Source: UBA5536 sp964592595 (GTDB lineage: Bacteria > Bacteroidota > Bacteroidia > Bacteroidales > F082). From it: a stretch of DNA of 17,001 bases. Made by a program: the position numbers and the translations under genes. The first letter of the stretch is position 1. The number at the start of each line of letters is the position of its first letter. The DNA lies in assembly GCA_964592595.1 (NCBI GenBank), contig CAZQFH010000069.1, forward strand, positions 1 to 17,001. Direction: 5' to 3'. Below the pieces are notes generated by a model that did not search any database, had not been told where the DNA came from, and saw nothing but the letters and a program-made list of their open reading frames with translations. Positions 7,599 to 15,315 of the stretch are shown one piece after another.

Positions 7599-10232
7599 TT
7601 ACTCTCGTAAATATGCTCCTTCCGGCTCAGCTGCTGAACTCAGACTTATCTCAGCAGGACTTTTTAAGGTTGCTGCTTTTGATTGATCTGCTCCCCATAC
7701 CCTGGCAATCCTGTCCTTTATCTTCTGCTCAAAAATTTCGATCAGCTGCTTGTTGGCATCGACCAAGGCCTGCTCTTTTTCGATTTGTGCTACAATTTGA
7801 CGTTGGGTTTTGGGTGGAATATTTGGCACAGGAATTCTATTTATAATTTCTTTATTCAAATTTGCCATTGTCACTCCTCTACTGTTAGTTATTAAGAATT
7901 CAACAATGGAATTACTTGACAGAATGAATGAAAAAAACTTTCCATCTTGGCTTTTAGGAAATCGGACAATCAAACAACCTGTGCCACAAAACCAACCATC
8001 TTGCTCTTCCTCAATAAAAGCTAAACGACCCATTTCACCTCTTCTTCCCATAATTATATCACCTGCTCTTAAAAAATACTGCGGAAGACTATTTGCCTTT
8101 TCAACTGAAATGGTTTCAGTCGCAAGAATATGCCTGTCTTGAATATGTTTCGGATTTATAATTGGAATACCATTTTTTTCATAATCTGATTTATGTAATT
8201 GGGTTCCAAAAGGACCAATTTGGATACTATCACAAATCTCCCCCAACTCCACCATCTCCCAATCCGGGTCAATATCAATTTTGGGTTTGTAGTTGGCTAC
8301 TACGGCTTTGGCGCCATCTATTATTTTTTGGTAGGATTCTATTTCAGCTACTATTTCTTCTTGGATGGAAATGGGGGGAAGGGGTATTTGGATGTCATTT
8401 AGAATTTTCTTGTTGACGAACTTTACAGTTCCGCCTTTCTGGAATTGATCCCAATAGTTTATGCTGGTCAAATATCCCAAACACTGCTTTAAATAGTTTG
8501 GTAAGACTATTTCTTGTTTAACCACTATTTTAAAAATGTTCCAATGAATTAAATAATCTAATTCCTTATCAACTACGACACTTTTGCCTATAGTTCCAAT
8601 ATTGCTGAAAAGAATATCTCCGATATTTGGCTTATGCTTATCCTTATATTTTTCCCAATCTGTTTTCGATAAATATTTTGCGTTTGAATAATCAATCGTT
8701 TCACTTGTCATGTTTCGGGCTTGAATTATAGGATAACCTTCATCCTCAAATTCAACTTTATCACCTGCGGTATTAATTCCTTGGTGCATCATTATTACAA
8801 TGTCTCCAAGAGATTTTGATTCAAAAGAAGAGGATAATTCAATACCAACTTTATACCTCTCTCCACTCAAATTATAATCCCCATTCGCTGCTATTTCGGT
8901 TTTTAAAACGGTATGCGCAATCAAGGAATCCGGAATTTCGCCTGTTGCCACAAATTCATGAGCCAGGGCAATGGCCTCTTCCAACTGGCTGCCTTTTACG
9001 GCTGTGCGTTGTGCACCAAGGTTGTAGCCGTCGTTGTCAATTTTGATAAACAGGATTTCGTTGCGCTGCCTGGCAATGGCCTTGTCCATCAGCAAAATGG
9101 ATGTCTTTACACCGCTGTAAGGATTAAACACCCCGGCCGGCAAACTCACCACAGCATAAAGATAATGCTCCACCAACATTTTGCGTAGGGCTTTGTAGGC
9201 CGTTCCGCTTTGGAAAATCACCCCTTCGGGCACAATGATGCCTGCCTTGCCATTGGGGTTCAGGTGCTCGGCTATGTAGTCCACAAAAAGCACTTCGGAG
9301 CGGTTGCTGCTGATAGTAAATTTCTTGTGCGGCCGTATGCCGCCCTTCGGACTCATAAAAGGCGGATTGGCCAAAATCACATCAGCGTTCTCGTTCCAGC
9401 GCTCCTCGCTGCTCAGGGTGTCGTATTCGTTGATATGGGGGGCAGAAAAGCCGTGCAGGTACAAATTCACCAGACTCAGGCGCACCATATCGGGTGAAAT
9501 GTCGTAGCCGGCAAAATTCTGAATCAGCTTTTTGCGGTCGTCGGGCGTGATACCATCTATATTTAAGGGAAACTTCTCTTCATCGGATAGCTTGTTGTAC
9601 GCATAGATATTCAGCCCTTGCTTATTATTGGATGAATATTTCAGCAGTACATGCTTGTAGGCCGAAATCAGAAAACCCGCAGTTCCGCAGGCCGGGTCCA
9701 GAATGGTTTGGCCTTTATCAGGGTCGATAACTGCCACCAAAAAATCAATGATATGCCGGGGTGTTCTGAACTGCCCGGCATCACCCTGCGAGCCCATCAC
9801 CGAAAGCAAATATTCGAAGGCATCCCCCAGTTTTTCGCTGTGGGTGTATTCAAATTCGCCAATGGTTTTCAGAAACAATTTCAAGGTTTCAGGGTCACGG
9901 TAAGGCAAATAGGCATTATTGAAAATATCCCTAAACAGCGGCGGAATGTTGGGGTTATTCTCCATGCTTTCAATAGCTTCCGAATACAGGCGAAGCATTT
10001 CGGCAGCCGTTACCCTGGCGTCGAACAGTTTGTCCCAGGCAAATTTGGCATAATCACCCGAAAAGAATTTGGCAGCACCGCCCAATTCAATGGCTTCTTT
10101 GTCCATATCGTCCATAAACTTGTAAATCAAGCCAATGGTAATCTGTTCGATCTGAGCCTTGGGGTCGGGCAGTTTGCCTACCAAAATATCCCGGCAATCG
10201 TCTATTCTTTTTTTTGTGGGGGTGTCTAGCAT
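7599..10232 (-). CDS. hsdMS: Type I restriction-modification fused methyltransferase-specificity protein (HsdM-HsdS)
   Basis: Single 877-residue polypeptide combining an N6-adenine methyltransferase and a full specificity subunit. HsdM part, about 1-455: helical N-terminal domain, SAM-binding motif I DPACGTAGF (179-187), then GYDI near 242 and catalytic NPPF (289-292). HsdS part, about 468-870: two target recognition domains. The first starts near SLGDIVIMM and the second near WEMVELGEICDSIQIGPFG. Each is followed by a conserved helical dimerisation segment (IQEEIVAEIE and TQRQIVAQIE). M and S are usually separate genes, so the fusion is notable. An upstream TTG at 10256 keeps the frame open but lies inside a -7 promoter box. 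The ATG at 10232 gives a natural HsdM start, so I chose it. The restriction gene lies upstream and is separated by a transposase and a palindrome array. Expected to bind a bipartite site and methylate adenine; the site cannot be read from sequence. Confidence 0.92.
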   Translation of the reverse strand: MLDTPTKKRIDDCRDILVGKLPDPKAQIEQITIGLIYKFMDDMDKEAIELGGAAKFFSGDYAKFAWDKLFDARVTAAEMLRLYSEAIESMENNPNIPPLFRDIFNNAYLPYRDPETLKLFLKTIGEFEYTHSEKLGDAFEYLLSVMGSQGDAGQFRTPRHIIDFLVAVIDPDKGQTILDPACGTAGFLISAYKHVLLKYSSNNKQGLNIYAYNKLSDEEKFPLNIDGITPDDRKKLIQNFAGYDISPDMVRLSLVNLYLHGFSAPHINEYDTLSSEERWNENADVILANPPFMSPKGGIRPHKKFTISSNRSEVLFVDYIAEHLNPNGKAGIIVPEGVIFQSGTAYKALRKMLVEHYLYAVVSLPAGVFNPYSGVKTSILLMDKAIARQRNEILFIKIDNDGYNLGAQRTAVKGSQLEEAIALAHEFVATGEIPDSLIAHTVLKTEIAANGDYNLSGERYKVGIELSSSFESKSLGDIVIMMHQGINTAGDKVEFEDEGYPIIQARNMTSETIDYSNAKYLSKTDWEKYKDKHKPNIGDILFSNIGTIGKSVVVDKELDYLIHWNIFKIVVKQEIVLPNYLKQCLGYLTSINYWDQFQKGGTVKFVNKKILNDIQIPLPPISIQEEIVAEIESYQKIIDGAKAVVANYKPKIDIDPDWEMVELGEICDSIQIGPFGTQLHKSDYEKNGIPIINPKHIQDRHILATETISVEKANSLPQYFLRAGDIIMGRRGEMGRLAFIEEEQDGWFCGTGCLIVRFPKSQDGKFFSFILSSNSIVEFLITNSRGVTMANLNKEIINRIPVPNIPPKTQRQIVAQIEKEQALVDANKQLIEIFEQKIKDRIARVWGADQSKAATLKSPAEISLSSAAEPEGAYLRE

Positions 10233-10253
10233 TATTTGTAGTTGAAATAAATG

Positions 10254-10261
10254 CAAAGGTA
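10254..10261 (-). promoter_or_regulatory. Bacteroidota-type -7 promoter box for hsdMS
   Basis: Minus strand reads TACCTTTG, an exact TAnnTTTG match, 21 bases upstream of the ATG at 10232. Transcription would begin around 10247, leaving a ~15 base leader. The -33 region falls in the first palindrome of the array (AAGCCC-TTC-GGGCTT, 10261-10275) and beyond; no TTTG is evident there. If real, hsdMS can be expressed independently of hsdR and the transposase. Confidence 0.5.
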
Positions 10262-10595
10262 AGCCCTTCGGGCTTTGGTTTGTCGATCCTGCGTATAACC
10301 ACCCGGATAAATCCGGGTGTTATGCACAGATCAGCCCTCCGGGCTTTTGTCGCCTGATCACCCGGATAAATCTGGGTGCCATGCGCAGATTAGCCATCCG
10401 GGCTTCTCCTCACCAGCCCAACACTCCAAAGGAGTGCCCCTATATCCCCTGGAGCCAGTCACAGCTCAGCCCTCCGGGCTACTCGCCACCAGCCCAACAC
10501 TCCGAAGGAGTGCCCCTGCTCATATCCCCTGGATTCATCCAGGGGCTCCAGGGAGCTCCTGGGCGCAGCCAACACCAAAAACTCCGCAGGAGTTT
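10261..10595. repeat. Array of about eleven short palindromes (REP/BIME-like) next to an HUH transposase
   Basis: A ~335 bp run of hairpin-forming palindromes 13-20 bases long. Type A: AAGCCCTTCGGGCTT (10261) and AGCCCTCCGGGCT or close variants (10333, 10392, 10468). Type B: CACCCGGATAAATCCGGGTG (10300) and a variant with one change (10359). Type C: CACTCC-AAA-GGAGTG (10422), CACTCC-GAA-GGAGTG (10498) and AAACTCC-GCA-GGAGTTT (10579). Others: CCCCTGGAT-TC-ATCCAGGGG (10526) and a ragged CCAGGGAGCTCCTGG (10548). A and B or A and C alternate with spacings of roughly 60-75 bases, as in duplicated compound units. The array starts just past the 3' end of the transposase gene and runs up to the hsdMS promoter, a layout typical of REP sequences beside their RAYT transposase. 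Confidence 0.85.
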
Positions 10596-10603
10596 CCCAT
10601 TCA

Positions 10604-11050
10604 CTAAAAAAGGTACTTCTCATCCCATTCAATCCCGTTCTCTTCAAGCAATTTCCTGTATTCATCCTCAAAACTCACCTTTGCATGATGCTCTTTCTGT
10701 TTTTTAATATAGTTTATAATCATGTCTTTATCCCGATCACCATAGGTCAAAGCACAATACCCTTCGGCCCAATGCTCAAATTTCGGAAACTTTCCTGATT
10801 CCTTCATCCATCTGTTTGACGCCGTTTTAATTTCTTTGATGAAATCAGCCAAACAAACCGTAGGATGCAAATCGGAAAAAATATGAATGTGGTTTTCTGT
10901 TCCATTAATCCGATAAAGCACGCTTTTTCTATTCTTTATAATGCCCCAAATGTATTTGTATAATTCTTCGTGGTGCTCAGGAGGCATAGTGTTTCTGTGG
11001 TAGTAAGTGTTAAATACAATGTGGTAATAAATCTGACGATAGCTACTCAT
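10604..11050 (-). CDS. IS200/REP-associated-type HUH transposase (Y1_Tnp)
   Basis: Single-domain HUH tyrosine transposase of 148 residues, the usual size for IS200 TnpA and Bacteroidota Y1 transposases. The beta strand YRQIYYHIVFNTYYH (4-18) is typical of the fold. The metal-binding H54-I55-H56 is in ENHIHIF. A catalytic Tyr114 in INYIKKQKEHH is followed by the conserved Gln/His residues of the Y1 helix. All key residues are present, so it may be active. Such enzymes cut and join single-stranded DNA at hairpins near their ends. It lies between hsdR (28 bases upstream) and hsdMS, on the same strand, with a palindrome array directly downstream. No TnpB partner and no clear terminal inverted repeats were seen. 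I favour a RAYT-like domesticated or REP-mobilising enzyme over a classical IS, but cannot exclude IS200. Confidence 0.9.
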   Translation of the reverse strand: MSSYRQIYYHIVFNTYYHRNTMPPEHHEELYKYIWGIIKNRKSVLYRINGTENHIHIFSDLHPTVCLADFIKEIKTASNRWMKESGKFPKFEHWAEGYCALTYGDRDKDMIINYIKKQKEHHAKVSFEDEYRKLLEENGIEWDEKYLF

Positions 11051-11078
11051 AATGTAAAGTGTTTAGTTGTTTTATTGC

Positions 11079-12518
11079 CTAGGCAGCAAATTTCTCAAGG
11101 TTCACATAATCCCTGATGTATTCGGGGATCACCATACGGTATTTGACTGCCACTTCTTTGAATTGCACAATGGTGAGGGTTGCGTTGGTTTGCAGGGCAT
11201 GAAAATCTCTTGATTCAATGATTTTCCGAATGTCCTGATCGACAATATATGCCTTGAAAAAATATTTGAGCGCCCTTACATTCACGTCTTCTTCGGGTGG
11301 GTAAATGGAAATGAATTTATCGAATTCTTCTTCGAGCAACTCATCCTTTGATTTGAATTTTGGGATGATCCCGAAAATCTTTTCCACCACTTCGCGGATG
11401 GATACCTTGCGGTCGATCCTGGCAGCCTTCCGCAGTTTTTCGAGGTTGAAATATTCCTCTGGCTTGTCGAAAATCTCTTGCTGGATATGGCTGATCACAT
11501 GTTCCCAATTGCCGAGCTCCACATTTTTCCGGATGATATCGTCCATCCTGATACGGTCTTCAAATTTCTTGAACAACATGCGGTCAATCTTCATGCCTTC
11601 ATAACCGATTTGCTGTTCATGCAAGGTCAATAAGGGATCCGGCTGAAAGGTGGTGTATTTGTAGAGATCAACACCTTCGCCACCGCCCTCACCACCTCCT
11701 TTTTTGGGTTTCGGAAGTTTTAATTTCTCGTCGTAGTCGAACTTCTCTTCAAAATATTCGCAGTTGGCAAAGAAATCGAAAAGCTTGAAAACATGCTTTT
11801 CGTGACGTTGGGTCTCTTCTTCGTTCAGTTCGTTTTTATAGGTGTATTCAAAGGTATTCCTACGCGTTCCCCTGCCTTTGATCTGCACAAAATCGGCAGG
11901 ACTAAAAATCGGACGCATCATGCAGATGTTCAGCAGATCGGGGCAGTCGTAACCTGTGGTCATCATGCCAACCGTTACGCAAACCCTTGTTTTGCATGAC
12001 TTATAACCTTCCAGCCAGGTGGTTTTCCCGCTCAGGTTATTATTGGTAAAATTGATGGTCATTTGCTGCGCCTCCCCCACCTGCGAAGTTACCTGAACCG
12101 CAAAATCAGAATGGTATTTATTCGGAAACAGCTCTTCTGCAAAGGCATTGAGCATCTCAGCAAGTTTACGGGCATGATTCTGACTTACGGCAAAGATGAT
12201 CGTTTTGCCAATTTCTTTGGTAATGGGGTCGCGCAAGGCATTATCCAGAAAGGTCTGGCAGAATACACTATTGGTCTTCTCGGAGAAAAACTTCTTTTCG
12301 AAATCGCGGGAAATAAAGGTTTCCGTTTCCTCTCCCTCCCCGGCGGGCACCACAACAGCATAGCCTTCATCAGAAAGTAATTGGGTGGTGATTTCCGTGC
12401 GGGCATCCAATACCCTGGGATTGATGAGGTAACCATCTTTTACGCCATCCAGCAAGGAATAGCGGAAGGTGGGGTCGCCACCTTCACAACCAAAGGTAGC
12501 ATAGGTGTCACGCAGCAT
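11079..12518 (-). CDS. hsdR: HsdR C-terminal fragment: second helicase lobe and EcoEI_R_C-type domain
   Basis: 479-residue frame from the first available ATG. The true reading frame extends upstream without a stop to about 12640 and includes the helicase LTATP motif, so this ATG is internal to the original gene. Visible parts: IIFAVSQNHA (about 107-116, motif IV), TTGYDCP (187-193, motif V), QIKGRGTRR (212-220, motif VI), a basic/glycine-rich linker near 270-285, and a helical C-terminal domain like that of EcoEI-type HsdR, which contacts the methyltransferase. It ends in a TAG within the palindrome GCCTAGGC (11077-11084). It is unlikely to work without the nuclease half. Confidence 0.88.
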   Translation of the reverse strand: MLRDTYATFGCEGGDPTFRYSLLDGVKDGYLINPRVLDARTEITTQLLSDEGYAVVVPAGEGEETETFISRDFEKKFFSEKTNSVFCQTFLDNALRDPITKEIGKTIIFAVSQNHARKLAEMLNAFAEELFPNKYHSDFAVQVTSQVGEAQQMTINFTNNNLSGKTTWLEGYKSCKTRVCVTVGMMTTGYDCPDLLNICMMRPIFSPADFVQIKGRGTRRNTFEYTYKNELNEEETQRHEKHVFKLFDFFANCEYFEEKFDYDEKLKLPKPKKGGGEGGGEGVDLYKYTTFQPDPLLTLHEQQIGYEGMKIDRMLFKKFEDRIRMDDIIRKNVELGNWEHVISHIQQEIFDKPEEYFNLEKLRKAARIDRKVSIREVVEKIFGIIPKFKSKDELLEEEFDKFISIYPPEEDVNVRALKYFFKAYIVDQDIRKIIESRDFHALQTNATLTIVQFKEVAVKYRMVIPEYIRDYVNLEKFAA

Positions 12519-12598
12519 CCTGCGTTCAATTTCTCTGGGGTCGTTTGCTCTTACCTTATCAGGGTCAACGCCCTTCAGGTAATCCCTTGGCGTGGCCG

Positions 12599-13612
12599 TC
12601 AGTCCCAGCTTGTAGCCATGGAAATACTCGAAAACGGCCCTGGGGCATTTCCGGAAATGGATCGGTGCGACTCGTCCGAAATCAACAAATCGAAATCCGT
12701 TGGAGAAAAATCGTAGCGGTATTTGTCATTAAACATCAGCGATTGGATGGTGGTAACCACAATATCGGCCTTATGCCAATCGCTTTTGTGCTCCTTGTAA
12801 ATAAAAGTGCTGTAATCGGGTTTCAGGTATTGGGTAAAGGCTTTCCAGGCCTGGTCTTCCAGCTCCAAACGATCGACCAAAAACAAAACCCGTCTTGCGT
12901 TTTGCGTTCGCAGGAACAAGCGAATCACAGCGGCGGCAGTGAGGGTTTTTCCTGTTCCTGTTGCCATTTCAAACAAGAAACGGTCTTTGCCTTGGGCAAC
13001 TGCTTGTTGTAAATGCTCAATAGCACTTAATTGGTAATGCCGCAAAAACCTCAGCCCATTCGTCCAGACAAAATTCTTGCTTGCTTCCGGTGTTCCTTTC
13101 CATTCGGGGCGTTCAGCATAGTCGGGCATTTGGATGGAAGCGATATAATCCATGCCAACTGTTTCGCTGGCCAGGGCGTTTCGGTCGGGATGCCAGGCTT
13201 TGATAGCTCCTATCTCGGCTGGCGAAGGAAACTTATAAATCGGTTTGGGATTTCCTTTTTGGATATTCCACAGGTAGTGAACGATGCCGTTTGACAGAAT
13301 GATAAACTGAGCACCAACGGTATGGGCATATTTTCTGGCTTGTTCTTTGGCAACAAGTGGGTGCAGGCTTTCCTTTTTGGCCTCAAGCACACAGATTGGT
13401 TTGTTATTGGTATCGAGCAATAAAAAGTCGAGCACGCCTGAACTTGTCTTCTCAAAGTCGTTACCCCAGGCATCGATCGCTTGTTGGGTAATCCTTATAT
13501 GGTTCTCGAGCAAGATGTTAGCCTTGCCTTCTTCCGTATCAAAGAAACGCCAGCCCGCTTCCTCAAGCAGTTTGTTGATCTTAATCCTTGCGTGTGCTTC
13601 GTTATTTAACAT
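12599..13612 (-). CDS. hsdR: HsdR N-terminal fragment: nuclease and first helicase lobe
   Basis: 337-residue frame that holds the N-terminal half of the restriction subunit. A PD-(D/E)xK nuclease core is at about 60-95: D62 in GVLDFLLLD, E77-A-K79 in VLEAKKE, and the QARKY (QxxxY) motif at 91-95 typical of Type I HsdR. The translocase lobe follows: Walker A ATGTGKT (217-223), motif Ia VDRLELEDQ (from 247) and the Walker B/DExH box DESH (313-316). The last ~13 residues after GNA are out-of-frame readthrough. On its own it has no second helicase lobe and should not translocate or cut DNA normally. A weak TATCTTGC element lies about 35-42 bases upstream of the ATG. Confidence 0.88.
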   Translation of the reverse strand: MLNNEAHARIKINKLLEEAGWRFFDTEEGKANILLENHIRITQQAIDAWGNDFEKTSSGVLDFLLLDTNNKPICVLEAKKESLHPLVAKEQARKYAHTVGAQFIILSNGIVHYLWNIQKGNPKPIYKFPSPAEIGAIKAWHPDRNALASETVGMDYIASIQMPDYAERPEWKGTPEASKNFVWTNGLRFLRHYQLSAIEHLQQAVAQGKDRFLFEMATGTGKTLTAAAVIRLFLRTQNARRVLFLVDRLELEDQAWKAFTQYLKPDYSTFIYKEHKSDWHKADIVVTTIQSLMFNDKYRYDFSPTDFDLLISDESHRSISGNAPGPFSSISMATSWD

Positions 13613-13897
13613 TCATTCAAAAAAAGTCAGTTGATCATTTAAGTGTGCAAGATACATTTTTCCTCGCTTTGTAAGGGGCTTGGCAGTGGGAAAAATTGTT
13701 TTTTTAGGATTTTTAGTAGCTTGGCTGTGTGGTGGTAAAACTAAAAGTGTTATTTAGGGGGTAAGCTTGGCGCATATTTACGGTATTGATTTTAGGGAAG
13801 GTTTAGGTGCGTTAGGTTGGAAAGATTTTGCGAGAACACAGCGGATGACACGCCACAAACTCCGCAATGCAATTACAATTTAACAGAACCAGTTTTT
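13613..13897. other. Intergenic region upstream of hsdR, no gene seen
   Basis: About 285 AT-rich bases between hsdR and the DUF6904-like gene. It should contain the 3' end of the upstream transcript and the hsdR promoter. The only promoter-like match is minus-strand TATCTTGC (13647-13654), one base off TAnnTTTG. No terminator with a clear stem and T run was recognised. Confidence 0.5.
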
Positions 13898-14575
13898 TCA
13901 CCATCTTTGCTTTTCATAATCCACTGCGTCATCATTTAATTCCAGTTCAGATATTTTGCACCCAAATTTCGCCACATCTTTCTCTAATTGACGCAAATAT
14001 GATTTATATTCCTTGGTATTAAATACAGCACGGTTTAATAATTTCGGCAATTGTCTAAAAGCAATTTTGCCTCCATTCATTAGTAAATAATCGATATCAA
14101 TCCTTCTCATATAAAGATAAAGATGTTCATTTCCTGAATAAATGCCATCAGATATAAAAGGCAACAGCAATTTTGCGCCAATTTCATCGTAATCATTCAT
14201 TGCTTTTTCGAGCCAATACTCAAATTGCAAGAAAATTGAAACTTCAAATTTGGTAGTTTCAAAAAAGCGTGAATTATATCGTAAAGCATTTATTGAAAAA
14301 AACACATGAACCCAAGATAATTGAGTTCCAAAATATTCGATATCCTCAGTTAAAAAATGATTGGTTTTGCTTACCAATCGTCTGCCTTCATATCCTTTCC
14401 GCAATTCGTAAGCGAATCCACTGATTATTCTATCTCGTGACTCATAACCCTTGTCTATATGGTTGTTCTCTTCACCCCAAAATCGACCGAAAACATCATA
14501 TAAAGTTTCAAGGTCATTTCGAGTTCCCCATATTTCTACGCCAATTCCCTTTTTTGTTGGAAGTATATAAAACAT
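13898..14575 (-). CDS. Uncharacterised protein resembling DUF6904
   Basis: 225-residue soluble protein without signal peptide or membrane segments. The N-terminus (FYILPTKKGIGVEIWGTRNDLETLY) and the blocks RDRIISGFAYELRKGYEG, GTQLSWVHVFF, FLQFEYWLEKAM and ISELELNDD match my memory of the DUF6904 family. No function is known to me for that family, and the assignment is from recall only. It follows the gene at 15250-14582 with only six bases between, which implies co-transcription and probably a shared function. It lies just upstream of hsdR on the same strand in an AT-rich accessory block. No catalytic motif could be named. Confidence 0.78.
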   Translation of the reverse strand: MFYILPTKKGIGVEIWGTRNDLETLYDVFGRFWGEENNHIDKGYESRDRIISGFAYELRKGYEGRRLVSKTNHFLTEDIEYFGTQLSWVHVFFSINALRYNSRFFETTKFEVSIFLQFEYWLEKAMNDYDEIGAKLLLPFISDGIYSGNEHLYLYMRRIDIDYLLMNGGKIAFRQLPKLLNRAVFNTKEYKSYLRQLEKDVAKFGCKISELELNDDAVDYEKQRW

Positions 14576-14581
14576 TGAATT

Positions 14582-15250
14582 TTAGTTTACCAGATATTTA
14601 ATGAGTTCAAACGTTTCTTGGTTTCTAGAATTAGCATTACAATCGTTAATTATTTCTCTTGCTTCAAGTCTTGAAACGGAATCTGTAAAACTGCCAGCAT
14701 AATCATCCAATTGTTCTTTCGTCTTTTTAATAAAATCTTCGTGAATCAAATCAACTCTAGAATCTAATCCCCACTGCATTAATTCATTTTTATTGATAAA
14801 TGCAATTTTGTAAATATCTTTCTTGTCAGTTCGGGAAAGGCAAATCCTTTCAGAGTTTTTTAATTTTTCAATTTTATCAAGAATTTTTAGGAAGCGTGTT
14901 TTTGATTTTCTAAAACCTGTTTTTTCCAAAATTAAAAAACACACATCAAACAATTCAATTTCTTCTTTTTCCTGCGTTGAGAGTGCAATAAACGTTATTG
15001 AAGGCAAAATGAAGTAAAAACTAATTCTGTTTTCATATGGCGTCAAAAACTCATTTACACAACTGGTAATAAGTGTCATATGATTTTTTGAGTAACACTC
15101 ATCAATATCGGAATCAATTTTCTCTAATGTTTCTTTTAATCGCCTAACGTATTTTTCAGGAACTTTATTTTCTCGATATGATTCGTTTCTTTGAAGCAAA
15201 GTTTTCCTGATTAACTCTTTCTCATTTTCTGTAAAGTAAGTTGGTGTCAT
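14582..15250 (-). CDS. Uncharacterised soluble protein, first gene of a pair
   Basis: 222-residue protein of unknown family. It is rich in Lys, Glu, Ile and Asn, mostly helical by eye, with no signal peptide. A hydrophobic stretch near 74-91 (NRISFYFILPSITFIAL) looks like a buried beta-strand pair and is short of a convincing membrane helix. Two cysteines are in the C-terminal and central parts. It is coupled to the DUF6904-like gene by a six-base gap, with no space for a promoter between them, so the two probably act together. It begins about 80 bases after the lipoprotein gene at 15332, a space that holds a strong hairpin. A toxin-antitoxin or defence pair is possible but nothing in the sequence proves it. 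Confidence 0.75.
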   Translation of the reverse strand: MTPTYFTENEKELIRKTLLQRNESYRENKVPEKYVRRLKETLEKIDSDIDECYSKNHMTLITSCVNEFLTPYENRISFYFILPSITFIALSTQEKEEIELFDVCFLILEKTGFRKSKTRFLKILDKIEKLKNSERICLSRTDKKDIYKIAFINKNELMQWGLDSRVDLIHEDFIKKTKEQLDDYAGSFTDSVSRLEAREIINDCNANSRNQETFELIKYLVN

Positions 15251-15280
15251 TCTTTGTATCTTTAATTAGCTTATAATTAT

Positions 15281-15315
15281 GAGTTCTTACTGGGCACTTC
15301 GTGCCATATGAACTC
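15281..15315. repeat. Two-part hairpin between unknown genes
   Basis: Outer stem GAGTTC (15281-15286) pairs with GAACTC (15310-15315). Inside it is a second stem, GGCAC-TTC-GTGCC. It lies in the 81 bp gap between the lipoprotein gene and the unknown pair. Eleven bases further on the plus strand is GGCGTTAG next to the lipoprotein stop. No strong T run follows on either strand, so it is a poor intrinsic terminator. It could be a processed RNA structure, a mobile-element remnant or a degenerate attC-like site. Confidence 0.55.

Larger units (their letters stand above)
11079..13612 (-). pseudogene. hsdR: Frameshifted Type I restriction subunit gene hsdR
   Basis: One HsdR gene split into two frames. 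Reading from 13612 the protein is normal up to DESHRSISGNA. It then leaves the frame near 12640-12644 and stops at 12599. In another frame the expected continuation resumes at once (AVFEYFHGYKLGLTATPRDY) and runs without a stop to 11079. The sequence at the junction is GCCCCAGGGCC. By my recollection of the family, GNARAVFEYF is usual, so two extra bases or an equivalent change would explain the shift. Joined, the protein is about 844 residues, normal for the EcoEI/EcoAI-like group. There is no long homopolymer, so classic phase variation or programmed slippage is not obvious. It may be a true mutation or a sequence error. Confidence 0.85.

Noticed and set aside
9651..10229. Plus-strand open frame of 192 codons opposite the start of hsdMS
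   Set aside because: It lies entirely antisense to the methyltransferase domain, whose motifs are unambiguous; no recognisable protein features.
10254..10256. TTG at 10256 as start codon of hsdMS
   Set aside because: It lies inside a TACCTTTG promoter box; the ATG at 10232 gives a natural HsdM N-terminus.
10261..10595. CRISPR-like repeat array
   Set aside because: Units are palindromes of different sequence and unequal spacing, with no constant repeat, no unique spacers of uniform size and no cas genes.
10317..10707. Plus-strand open frames rich in Pro, Ser and Gln across the palindrome array
   Set aside because: They are translations of repeated palindromes and overlap the transposase gene on the other strand.
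12636..12645. Programmed ribosomal frameshift in hsdR
   Set aside because: GCCCCAGGGCC lacks a slippery heptamer or long homopolymer, and HsdR is not known for programmed shifting.
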